Shown here: piece by piece, positions 7,265 through 15,400 of the stretch
How the letters are laid out: each line of letters starts with the position of its first letter
Numbering within the stretch: position 1 is the stretch's first letter
Virus record (IMG/VR): IMGVR_UViG_3300044796_000014
Coordinates: 1-34,939 of that record
Length of the DNA stretch: 34,939 nt
Direction: 5' to 3' (one strand)
Source of the DNA: a virus
The notes under the pieces: model-generated
Databases searched by the model: none
What the model was told of the DNA's origin: nothing
What the model saw: only the letters and a program-made list of their open reading frames with translations
Position numbers and translations under genes: made by a program

Positions 7265-7729
7265 ATGAGTGATTTAGAAAAAACGGAACAGGGCCCGGTA
7301 TCTTTGCAAGAACAACTAAACATTTTAGAAAAAGAAAATGCTAACTTACTAAAAGTAGTTGAATCACAGCGGCAGGAAAAAGATTTTATTGTTAACGACA
7401 CTGAGCGCTATTCCCGTGAAACAGCGCTAGATCAAGCTATTAAAGTTAATCTAGGCAACACCACACATAGTGCACCATCCGATTTTTTAAAAGGAACTAA
7501 GCAAGAACAACTAAACATTTTAGAAAAAGAAAATGCTAACTTACTAAAAGTAGTTGAATCACAGCGGCAGGAAAAAGATTTTATTGTTAACGACACTGAG
7601 CGCTATTCCCGTGAAACAGCGCTAGATCAAGCTATTAAAGTTAATCTAGGCAACACCACACATAGTGCACCATCCGTAGTAGTAGAAGATGCGCAAGTAT
7701 TCTACGATTTTTTAAAAGGAACTAAATAA
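7265..7729 (+). CDS. Coiled-coil protein with an exact internal tandem duplication
   Basis: A 154-aa protein of unknown function built of two nearly identical 65-codon units. Each has a leucine-heptad coiled coil (EQLNILEKENANLLKVVES), a charged segment (RQEKDFIVNDTERYSRE) and HSAPS...DFLKGTK. The first unit lacks ten residues (VVVEDAQVFY) before DFLKGTK. The N-terminal residues KTEQGPVSLQ copy a segment of the preceding gene. The original single-copy protein would be about 89 aa. An AAGGAAAG ribosome-binding site precedes ATG 7265, and the stop overlaps the next ATG (TAATG). Because both units stay in frame, the longer protein is probably made. It may be a scaffold or multimerisation protein working with the downstream candidate ssDNA-binding protein; this is inference. 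Confidence 0.8.
   Translation: MSDLEKTEQGPVSLQEQLNILEKENANLLKVVESQRQEKDFIVNDTERYSRETALDQAIKVNLGNTTHSAPSDFLKGTKQEQLNILEKENANLLKVVESQRQEKDFIVNDTERYSRETALDQAIKVNLGNTTHSAPSVVVEDAQVFYDFLKGTK
7306..7676 (+). repeat. Exact 176-bp direct repeat (7306-7481 and 7501-7676)
   Basis: Bases 7306-7481 and 7501-7676 read as identical, offset by 195 bp (65 codons). A further 19-20 bases (7482-7500, attttttaaaaggaactaa) recur after copy 2 at about 7706-7724, separated there by an extra 30 bases encoding VVVEDAQVFY. Absence of any substitution across 176 bp indicates a recent duplication, or an assembly artefact. Confidence 0.95.
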
Positions 7730-8724
7730 TGAACACTAATGTAATTCAATTTAACCCCAAAGCCAATGTACCAGACTTTGTTAAGAATAGAACTGCACCA
7801 TCTGAACTAGCCATTGCGCTAGGGGGTGGTGCTGGAAGTTTTGGGAAGCGTATTTCGATTAAGGGTGGTGTGTTTCGCTTAATCTCTAGCGGTAAAGAAG
7901 TGGCTGCTATTGATGAACGCTACTTGGATGTGGTGATTGTAGCCGCAGCACCGAAGATCAGCCGTGTATTTTATGAAGGTAAGTTTGATGAAGAGCACGT
8001 TGCTCCTCCAGTATGCTGGTCACAAGATGGCGATAAGCCTGATGCCTCATCCACAGCCGCACAAAGCAACGACTGCGCGAGCTGCCCTAAGAATATTGTA
8101 GGCTCTGGCACCGGGGATACCAAAGCATGCCGCTATCAAAAGCGCATGGCAGTAGTGCTTGCCAACGATATTGGTGGGGACGTACTTCAAATTGTGGCTC
8201 CTGCTAAATCAATCTTTGGTAAGGAAGATGGCGATAACCGCCCACTGCAAGCATATGCTTTATGGTTGGCTTCACACAATGTCGACCCTAATCAAGTCAT
8301 CACACGCATGCGCTTTGATACGAAAGAAGCAAGCCCTAAGTTATTCTTCAAGGCCATGGACTATGTTTCTGATGAAGAGTATGCGCAAGTGCTTAAGGCT
8401 GGGGCAAGTGCTGATGCTATAGCTGCTGTGGCTATGACTGTTGCTCAACGTGATGGTGTGAAAGAAACGGCCACTACCGACGCTGAGTTTTCATCGCCTA
8501 AACCTAAAGCGCCAGAAGTTAAAGAAGTAGCACCTGCTAAAGAAGAGCCTAAAGCAGAAGCAGCTGAACCACCTGTTAAGCCACGCCGTGGTCGCCCTGC
8601 TAAAGAAACTGCAGAAGAAGGCCCGATTGAAGAACCTGTAGTACGCAGAGCAGCGGCTGAGGCACCTATAGTACCTTCTAAAGAAGACGCCCTGAAAGAC
8701 GTTGTAGGTAAATGGAATAGGTAA
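7729..8724 (+). CDS. Candidate ssDNA-binding protein with Cys4 cluster and AT-hook tail
   Basis: A 331-aa protein. Residues about 40-80 are strand-rich (KRISIKGGVFRLIS...LDVVIVAAAPKISRVFY), suggestive of an OB-like or similar beta core. They are followed by a cysteine motif PPVCWSQDG (C96), CASCPKN (C116, C119) and ACR (C134), likely a zinc site, and a strand KRMAVVLAND. This arrangement is shared by abundant phage proteins in replication modules that are thought to bind single-stranded DNA. The C-terminal 80 residues are a Pro/Ala/Glu-rich disordered linker containing an AT-hook-like KPRRGRPAK (about 284-292). ATG 7729 overlaps the upstream TAA. It is the last gene before a terminator. The ssDNA-binding role is inferred from architecture and context. 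Confidence 0.75.
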   Translation: MNTNVIQFNPKANVPDFVKNRTAPSELAIALGGGAGSFGKRISIKGGVFRLISSGKEVAAIDERYLDVVIVAAAPKISRVFYEGKFDEEHVAPPVCWSQDGDKPDASSTAAQSNDCASCPKNIVGSGTGDTKACRYQKRMAVVLANDIGGDVLQIVAPAKSIFGKEDGDNRPLQAYALWLASHNVDPNQVITRMRFDTKEASPKLFFKAMDYVSDEEYAQVLKAGASADAIAAVAMTVAQRDGVKETATTDAEFSSPKPKAPEVKEVAPAKEEPKAEAAEPPVKPRRGRPAKETAEEGPIEEPVVRRAAAEAPIVPSKEDALKDVVGKWNR

Positions 8725-8732
8725 TAATCATA

Positions 8733-8760
8733 CGGGGGCGTAACTGCCCCCGGTTTTCTT
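8733..8760 (+). terminator. Rho-independent terminator
   Basis: A 7-bp perfect GC stem, CGGGGGC (8733-8739) pairing with GCCCCCG (8746-8752), with a 6-base loop gtaact and a following T-rich tail (gttttctt). It lies 9 bases after the stop of the candidate ssDNA-binding gene and just before the ribosome-binding site of the HTH gene, so it divides the left arm into two transcription units or attenuates readthrough. Confidence 0.85.
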
Positions 8761-8769
8761 GGAGCTTAT

Positions 8770-9042
8770 ATGGCCTATTCAAAAAAAACTAAACTGCGTG
8801 TTAAATATGCTGGCCAGAATTTAGGGGCTAAGCTTGGACGCTGGGCGATACATTTAGATTTGTCAATCATGCGGATAGCTGAATTATTAGGGGCAACGCG
8901 ACAAACAGTTTACAACTGGATGTTTGGTGGTACAGTTACTAACGCATACAGGGATCGAGTGAAAGAGCTTGTGGATATTATTATGAGTTCAGATTCCGCT
9001 GACGATGCGTACAATACCGCCAAAGAGCGGTTCTTCAACTAA
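8770..9042 (+). CDS. Small helix-turn-helix DNA-binding protein
   Basis: A 90-aa basic protein. Residues about 33-52 (IMRIAELLGATRQTVYNWM) match a helix-turn-helix: a first helix IAELL, a turn GAT, and a recognition helix RQTVYNW ending in the tryptophan common to Xre/transposase-type HTHs. A C-terminal helix RDRVKELVDII may pack or dimerise. Start ATG 8770 follows GGAG. It is the first gene after the terminator at 8733-8760 and directly precedes the primase-helicase, so it may regulate this second unit or bind an origin. The DNA-binding fold is visible; the target is not. Confidence 0.8.
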   Translation: MAYSKKTKLRVKYAGQNLGAKLGRWAIHLDLSIMRIAELLGATRQTVYNWMFGGTVTNAYRDRVKELVDIIMSSDSADDAYNTAKERFFN

Positions 9043-9056
9043 TTCAAAGGCTTTCC

Positions 9057-12023
9057 ATGGAACCAATCGAATTTTTGGCGGCAGTACTGCCGTCTACTGG
9101 CATCTATTGCGCCGTTGAATTAGACAATAGAGTCTCGCCAGCAAAGCCAAGGCATGCGTATAAGAACAGTGTGCCGGATATGTTAGACGCTACTTATACG
9201 TGGAAGCACGATATTTATTTCGCCTTAGCTACTTTTAAAGCAAATGGCAACCGAAAGAAACCAAACGTCTTAGCACTACGCTCGTTATTTTTAGATTTAG
9301 ACTGCGGCCAAGATAAGGCAGAGAATGGTAAGGGATACCTTAATAAGGCGGCTGCTGTTGCTGCACTGCACGAATTCTTAAAAGTTACCGGATTTGACTC
9401 ACTAGGATCGCCGTGGCTGAACGATTCAGGCGGCGGGGTACATGCGTACTGGCCTTTAACTGCAGGCGTGCCTGTGGAGCTGTGGCAGCCTGCAGCCGAT
9501 GCATTTAAAAAGCTCTGTATTGACCATGGGCTAATCATAGATGAAGCTGTCCCTGCTGACCCCGTGCGCATACTGCGCATACCGGGTACAACGAACTTCG
9601 GATTAAAGGGAGGTGTACAGTATCGGCCAGCTCATTCAGTAGATACCGTGGATGTGGGCAGTGTCTTTGATTTCAATAAAATCAAGGAGTTACTTAAACT
9701 AAGCGCACCCGCAGACATAGTGCCTGTAAGTACGCTAGGGCTAAAGGGTGTAAAACCTACCGCGCCTGGCACCCTAACAGGTGCAAAAATAGCACTAATG
9801 GACAACTCTGAAACGCGGTTTGAAGACATAATTAAAAGACCTGTAGCTACAGGGTGCGGTCAGATACAGTACTACTTGCTGCACGCTACAGAACAGAATA
9901 TGGAGCCACTATGGCGTGCCAACCTTTCATGGGCTGACAAGTGCATTGATGGCGTAAAGTCCTGTGAAATACTAACCGACATGCACCCCTACGACAGGGG
10001 TTTAATGCATAAGAAGCTGAATGATATAAAAGAAAACGGCGGCCCTTATTCATGTTCCGCTACAGATAAACTACACGCGGGTATATGCCCCAGTTGCCCA
10101 CACTGGGGGAAGATTACGAATCCTTTAGCACTGGGTCGCTCATTCACTACCTCGATAGAACCGAAGAAAATAGCCTTAGATACCTCTGCACTTACTATTA
10201 ATTCAAATATAGATATTAAAACAGGGGTAGGTACAGTTATACGGTCTTCGCCACCAAGAGGGTTTTCATATGGGGATAAGGGTGGCGTGTTTCGTAATGT
10301 AGGAACAACAGATCTAAAAACTAAAATTACGACGTATGAAGAAGTGATGGTTCTACCCTACGATTTATTCGCCATAGACTTGCTTAACCAAAACGGCACA
10401 CACTATGTTCACATGATCGCCATGCGCCCAGAAGGCAGCATAGAAATTACGATACCTCAGAGGCTACTGCTAAAAAAAGAAGAACTGCTAGGGTGGCTTG
10501 CTAACAATAATATAGTAGCACTGCATGCAGGTGTAGACCACCACCTTTACACTTTTGTCCGTGACTCCTGCCAAGAAATATCATCATCACGTGGAGCGCT
10601 CAAGATTCCAGACCATTGTGGTTGGCAAGAAGATAACTCTTTTGTAATTAACAGCAGGATATATACTACTAAGGGCATTACTAAGATGCCCATGCCAGAC
10701 CTAGAAAATATAAACCGTGCATGCGTGCCTCTAGGTGAGTTGGCTAAATGGCGCAAGCTTATGGACTTCCTGCAAAAACGGCAGATGTACGACCTTATGT
10801 GCTTTGGCCTAGCGGGTTTTGGTGCGCCACTGTACAGATTCACTAAGATGACTGAATGCGTTACATTCCACTTCGGGTCTACCTATAGTGGCACGGGCAA
10901 GAGTCTAGCACTAAATATGGTGTCTTCTATCTGGGGGAACCCTGCAAAATTTCGTATCCCTCCTGATACATCAGATACAACTATGTTTGGACGTGCAGGG
11001 CGCTTGCATAGTCTGCCGTTCGTGGTTGATGAAGCTACTACTAAAATACGTCGTGACCCTGAGTGGTATCCTGAATTTGCATTTAAATTCTCAAGCAGTG
11101 GCTGGAAACTAAAGACTGACCCGGCAGCAGATAAAGAACGGCTTAATACTTCGTTCTGGAGTTCTATTGCAGTCATGTCTTCAAACACGCATCCTACTGA
11201 GTATATGACAGGTGCCCGAAAACATTCTTCTTTGGGCGAGTTACAACGTACTCTGGCTATAAATGTGTGGAAGGAGTTAGAAAATTTCTCAGAAGACGAC
11301 ACTAAAGCCATGCATGCTATACACGAAAACTACGGGGTGGCTGGTGAGATTTTTGCGCAGTTCATGGTTGATAATTTTGATTTATGTGAACGCACTGTTA
11401 TGGAAGTTAAAAACGCTATTAAGCCCCACTTTAAGGATAACGAGCGTATGTGGCACAGCGCCGTGGCTGCGTGTATTGCTGGTGGAATACTAGCCGGTAA
11501 AGCAGGGATTGTGCAGCTTCCTATAGATAAACTACTAGAAAACTTTATTAAGATAGTGGAAGCTAACCGCGCTCTGGCTCTGACTAGTGTACGCACCGTA
11601 AACGATGTGGTAGTTGAATACCTGCGGGATAATGCCAAAGGGTTATTACTAGTACGTCCTGATGATGTTACCAAAATGAAGGTAGTAAGCATGTCAGGTT
11701 ATGGGCGCACCCTAGCAGATTCGATACGCGGTGAGATAACAGGCCGAGTAGAAGTGGGGGTTAAATCAGAGGGCTGGGTAGATATGTTTGTGGAAGAGAA
11801 CGTGATGAAGAAATGGTGCAGTGCTATGAGCTTTTCGTATCTAGACTTTAAATCCCGTGTATCAGAACTAGAGAATACCAAGGTTACGTTTGTTAAAAAG
11901 AACCTGCTGGCAGATACACACTTACCAGAGATGCGTGTTAATGTGATATGCATAAGCAAGCGCGAGAGCGATATGCACCTTGCAGAAATCATACCAGAAG
12001 AGGTACAAAATAATGTCGCTTGA
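9057..12023 (+). CDS. Primase-helicase: AEP/PrimPol-like domain fused to DUF927-type P-loop ATPase
   Basis: A 988-aa replication protein. The N-terminal domain has archaeo-eukaryotic primase signs: a metal-binding LFLDLDCG (D80, D82), a SGGGVHAYW strand (S124, H129) and a third acidic/basic element ADPVRILRIPGTTN (D168, R171, R174). A cysteine-rich linker (about 333-351, CSATDKLHAGICPSCPHW) may bind zinc. The C-terminal half resembles DUF927 ATPases: GGVFRNVGT (about 407), an unusual Walker A TYSGTGKSLAL (K615, S616), and Walker B PFVVDEATT (D658, E659). It probably lays primers and unwinds DNA for the PolA in the same region; no separate DnaB- or T7 gp4-like helicase is seen in the window. 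It follows the HTH gene by 14 bases, and its TGA overlaps the next start. Confidence 0.88.
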   Translation: MEPIEFLAAVLPSTGIYCAVELDNRVSPAKPRHAYKNSVPDMLDATYTWKHDIYFALATFKANGNRKKPNVLALRSLFLDLDCGQDKAENGKGYLNKAAAVAALHEFLKVTGFDSLGSPWLNDSGGGVHAYWPLTAGVPVELWQPAADAFKKLCIDHGLIIDEAVPADPVRILRIPGTTNFGLKGGVQYRPAHSVDTVDVGSVFDFNKIKELLKLSAPADIVPVSTLGLKGVKPTAPGTLTGAKIALMDNSETRFEDIIKRPVATGCGQIQYYLLHATEQNMEPLWRANLSWADKCIDGVKSCEILTDMHPYDRGLMHKKLNDIKENGGPYSCSATDKLHAGICPSCPHWGKITNPLALGRSFTTSIEPKKIALDTSALTINSNIDIKTGVGTVIRSSPPRGFSYGDKGGVFRNVGTTDLKTKITTYEEVMVLPYDLFAIDLLNQNGTHYVHMIAMRPEGSIEITIPQRLLLKKEELLGWLANNNIVALHAGVDHHLYTFVRDSCQEISSSRGALKIPDHCGWQEDNSFVINSRIYTTKGITKMPMPDLENINRACVPLGELAKWRKLMDFLQKRQMYDLMCFGLAGFGAPLYRFTKMTECVTFHFGSTYSGTGKSLALNMVSSIWGNPAKFRIPPDTSDTTMFGRAGRLHSLPFVVDEATTKIRRDPEWYPEFAFKFSSSGWKLKTDPAADKERLNTSFWSSIAVMSSNTHPTEYMTGARKHSSLGELQRTLAINVWKELENFSEDDTKAMHAIHENYGVAGEIFAQFMVDNFDLCERTVMEVKNAIKPHFKDNERMWHSAVAACIAGGILAGKAGIVQLPIDKLLENFIKIVEANRALALTSVRTVNDVVVEYLRDNAKGLLLVRPDDVTKMKVVSMSGYGRTLADSIRGEITGRVEVGVKSEGWVDMFVEENVMKKWCSAMSFSYLDFKSRVSELENTKVTFVKKNLLADTHLPEMRVNVICISKRESDMHLAEIIPEEVQNNVA

Positions 12024-12324
12024 AGATCATTTTGGCCTAGCGCCTATGAAAAAAGAAGGTCAACACATCGAGTACGATTATGACACAGACACCTTTTCAA
12101 TTAAGAACCCTCATAAAACTTTAGTTAAAGGGTGCGGAGAAGGATTCTACAGGATGAGTGGTGGTTCTATAAATATAGAACCCGCTGTTTCGCCACATGT
12201 GTTTAATATTAGAATACAGAACATGACTCCTGATATGTTTGCATGCCCTATAATAATTATAGACGACATTGAATCCTTAAAGATTTATCATGAATGCATC
12301 GCACCTGAACATACCTTGGGATAA
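12013..12324 (+). CDS. Hypothetical small acidic phage protein (103 aa)
   Basis: I do not recognise this protein. I chose ATG 12013, which has an AGAGGT ribosome-binding site and overlaps the primase-helicase stop by 11 bases, over an in-frame candidate at 11980 that would reach 44 bases into the primase gene without a clear site. The protein is mixed alpha/beta, with the acidic EYDYDTDTFSI and a hydrophobic strand CPIIIIDDIESL near the end. No catalytic or metal motif is evident. It is probably cotranscribed with the primase. Confidence 0.7.
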   Translation: MSLEDHFGLAPMKKEGQHIEYDYDTDTFSIKNPHKTLVKGCGEGFYRMSGGSINIEPAVSPHVFNIRIQNMTPDMFACPIIIIDDIESLKIYHECIAPEHTLG

Positions 12325-12481
12325 GGTGGAGAAGGGATGCGGTTTTTTCATACCGGCCGTAGACCCTATCACCATGAGAGAGCCTGTGCTTAAAAGCGCC
12401 GTACGCGCTAGAGTATGGGGGGTTGTTTTATATGGTGTTAAAAATGGGTGTATGGGGCTGCTATTTATTCGCACCAAGTGA
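12290..12481 (+). CDS. Small hypothetical phage protein (63 aa) at the convergent junction
   Basis: A short protein whose shape is common among phage early mini-proteins: an aromatic/acidic N-terminus IPWDKVEKGCGFFIP, a helix with LKSAVRARVWG, and a strand-rich end. That 'W-D-K-V-x-x-G-x-x-F-F-I-P' opening supports real coding despite a weak ribosome-binding site. It overlaps the preceding gene by 35 bases in another frame, so coupling is likely. Its 3' end overlaps the 3' end of the convergent giant gene by 21 bases (12461-12481). Function unknown. Confidence 0.6.
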   Translation: MNASHLNIPWDKVEKGCGFFIPAVDPITMREPVLKSAVRARVWGVVLYGVKNGCMGLLFIRTK

Positions 12482-15400
12482 GCTTATTGACTGCACAATT
12501 CCTGCTTTCTGTCTGTTGTAATTGTCTATCAGCACGCGTTTCTTTTCAGGCGTAATATTAGGATTGTCGGTAATCAAGCGCTCTACTTTATTCATCTCAC
12601 CGGCTGCTTTACTCACGGCTGCAGCTCCCGCGCCTTCGCCCAGCCATTCTGGGTACGCTTTCAACAGCGCATCGCCTTTAGCTGTTTGCCCTGATTCATA
12701 GTAGTGCGTTAGCGTATTCTTCATTGTGGATGCTTGCGCCGTACCGTCTAGGAAATCCCCTATTATGCCATTGCCAGACACATCTTGCCGTAGACCACCT
12801 AAGAACGGTACTTGATGTGGCAGCATAGTAGGCCGTGGTACGCCCATACCCACATGGTTAAATAGGGATACAAACGCGCTCCCCATGCCCCCAAGGTATT
12901 CTTTAGCGATGTAGTCTAGTTGTACAGGAGATAGCCCTTCTGTAAAGCCTAAGTGCTGTTTAATCCACGGATTGCCCGTGTACTGCCCCGCTGCTTTGGC
13001 AAGCTCGCTTGTATCTGGCAAAGAACGTGCAGGCTTTAATAAGTGCTGCAAGCGTGTGTTTTCTATTTCTTGCGAGCTCAAGGCGTTGGTGTGATTAAAC
13101 CCTAAGCTTACTAATGGTGCTATGGCTTCTGGTAAGCCGCCTGGCATGCTCTCTAATACTAAGTCACCTAGAGCCCTAGTCGCTGTCCCTACTTTGGTAT
13201 CTCCATGCATAATCGCTACCATGGCTTCTGGTATTGATTTAACCAATATGCCAGGTTCAAATGGCAGCGGTAGTTTGTACGGCTCTACGCCAGGAGTTTC
13301 GCTCAGTAATAACCAGTTCTTTAGTCTGTCTTCTTCTGAAATAATTTTATAGTTTGGGTTGTTGCGCACAGCCAAGGCGTACCCCACACTGGCTGCAGAT
13401 ATGAAAGCAGCACGCCGAAACAACTTGCCCTGTACATTCAGACGCTTATTAAAGGGCATCTGACCTCTAGCTGATCTGTAGAACACATCCAGACCTTGCA
13501 TTAAAGCATTCATAAAAGGTATTGTCTGTATGTATGAGTTCATGAACCCACTACCACCGCGCCGGGAGAAGTTCATGGATTCCAGCGATGCGTAAAAAGA
13601 CTCAACTGGAGACAAACCTTGTTTTATAAAATCGTTATACAGCGTTGCACGCGTGCCCATATCAGCACGCACCACATTCTTTTCAAAGAAACCTAGTGTT
13701 TTACCCATCACAGAGAAAGCCCCTCTGTCGCCCATTGAATACCGCATTACTGCAGCAGCATCAGGATCGCCGTAGTGCAGTGCGCCACCACCGCCTACAC
13801 CAGCTTTGCGTAGAAGTGAAGATGTAGGGTCTTTACCACCTATGTCCTTAAACACGTGCTTGAGAGCGCCTATGAAAGGTATCGCGTTAGATCCTGTAGT
13901 CAGCCATGAGAACGGTGAGTGCCTAAACAAAACACGAGGGGCGAACAGCGGGTTCATTTCTGTTAAGAACCGTGTAGCTTTCGCAGGGGCTCGCATCATC
14001 TTTATAAACATGGAGTTCATTTGGGGTGTGCCTTCCAACCCCTTAATCAGCATCTCTACAGGTATGTCGCTAAAATCTGAGTGTGCTGTAGAATTAAGCC
14101 TCATGGCCTCTGGCACCCCATTAACTCTAAAATGGAGAACATCTCTGCCAGCAGCACCTGCGCCTACTTTTTCCCCAATACCTAAATCACGCATGCTCTG
14201 CGCCGTCTGGGATGTTGCCAGGTTGTGCAGCATTGACGTAACCAACATGTGCGTATTGCGCATAGCATCTTCAGCAAAGCCGCCAATAGGGCGATTACCC
14301 CCAACTAACTCTTGGAGCCACGGCTGATTCTTTAAGTCCCCTATGGTTCGCACACCTTCGCCTTCAACAAACAGTTCTAGGTTGCCATCTTTCATGCGGT
14401 AGTATGGTACGTAATCTTTACGGCTAAGCCAATTATCAGCTTCTTCAGGTGTTAGCACACCTGCATCGCGTAAACCGTTTACTAGATTTTTATTGTACTT
14501 ATCATAGAGATCTCTGGCTTCTTGCATATGGGGGTTAGCATCCCACTTCGCCACAAACTCTGCGCGCCTAGCAGGGTCTACATCAGCACCTAACTTACCT
14601 TTCCACTCAGGGTTAGCATCTTCACGTTTGAAGGCCATATACGTCTTCATCAGGCCATCTAGCTGCATGGATGTGTAGCCCTTTATTTTTTTCAATGCTT
14701 TACCAATATCAGGTAGCCCAACATGCCCAGCGCCTTTTTCTATAGTAGGCCAGTACTGACCATACCCGCGCCCAGAATCAAACAGCTTGTTAAGCAGCTG
14801 ACCACCATGGGACATTACCTCAGTAACGAAGGCCATTGAGTTGTGGAAAGTGCGGGTACTAGCCAGCATCTGGAACGCTGCTTGGTATCTTTTATCCTGT
14901 GGATTATCCCCCACACGCTCTAGTATTTTTGCTTGCGCAGCAGCTTTATCCAGTGTTTTATAGCGTAGCCCTAGCCCAGCACGAAACATGGTAAGACCAA
15001 ACGCAGGCCTTTCACCATCTTTACCTGTAACTGCATTAACTAAATCAGAGTCTGCGTGCTTCTTAGAAAACAAAGGTTCTGCAGTACGCCCTTCATCATG
15101 CACACCCGCACCCATCTCCACCTTGGCAGCACCATGCGCCATGTCAACCAAGTCTTGCAAAGACATTTCTTTCTTAGGCAGTTCACCAAACCACTTTTCA
15201 AATGCTTTAGCAGCCCACTGCTTGATGCGCTGCAACATAGACCCTAGAGGCCCATCTGTAGGCTTAATGCCTGCTTTAACAGCTTCTTCGATCGTGTAGG
15301 CTATGGCTTCATCGTGTGCTTGATTGCCGGCTGTGCCTGCATCTTTAACTCGCTCCATAGCAGCTTTAGCTACAGTGCTTTCAACAGACCCATCATCTTT

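Noticed and set aside
11980-12324. Longer start for the small gene after the primase
   Set aside because: ATG 12013 has an AGAGGT ribosome-binding site and a short overlap; the 11980 start would overlap the primase by 44 bases.
13806-14327. 173-codon open frame on the + strand inside the giant virion gene
   Set aside because: It is a shadow of the long - strand gene; composition and lack of a ribosome-binding site do not support coding.
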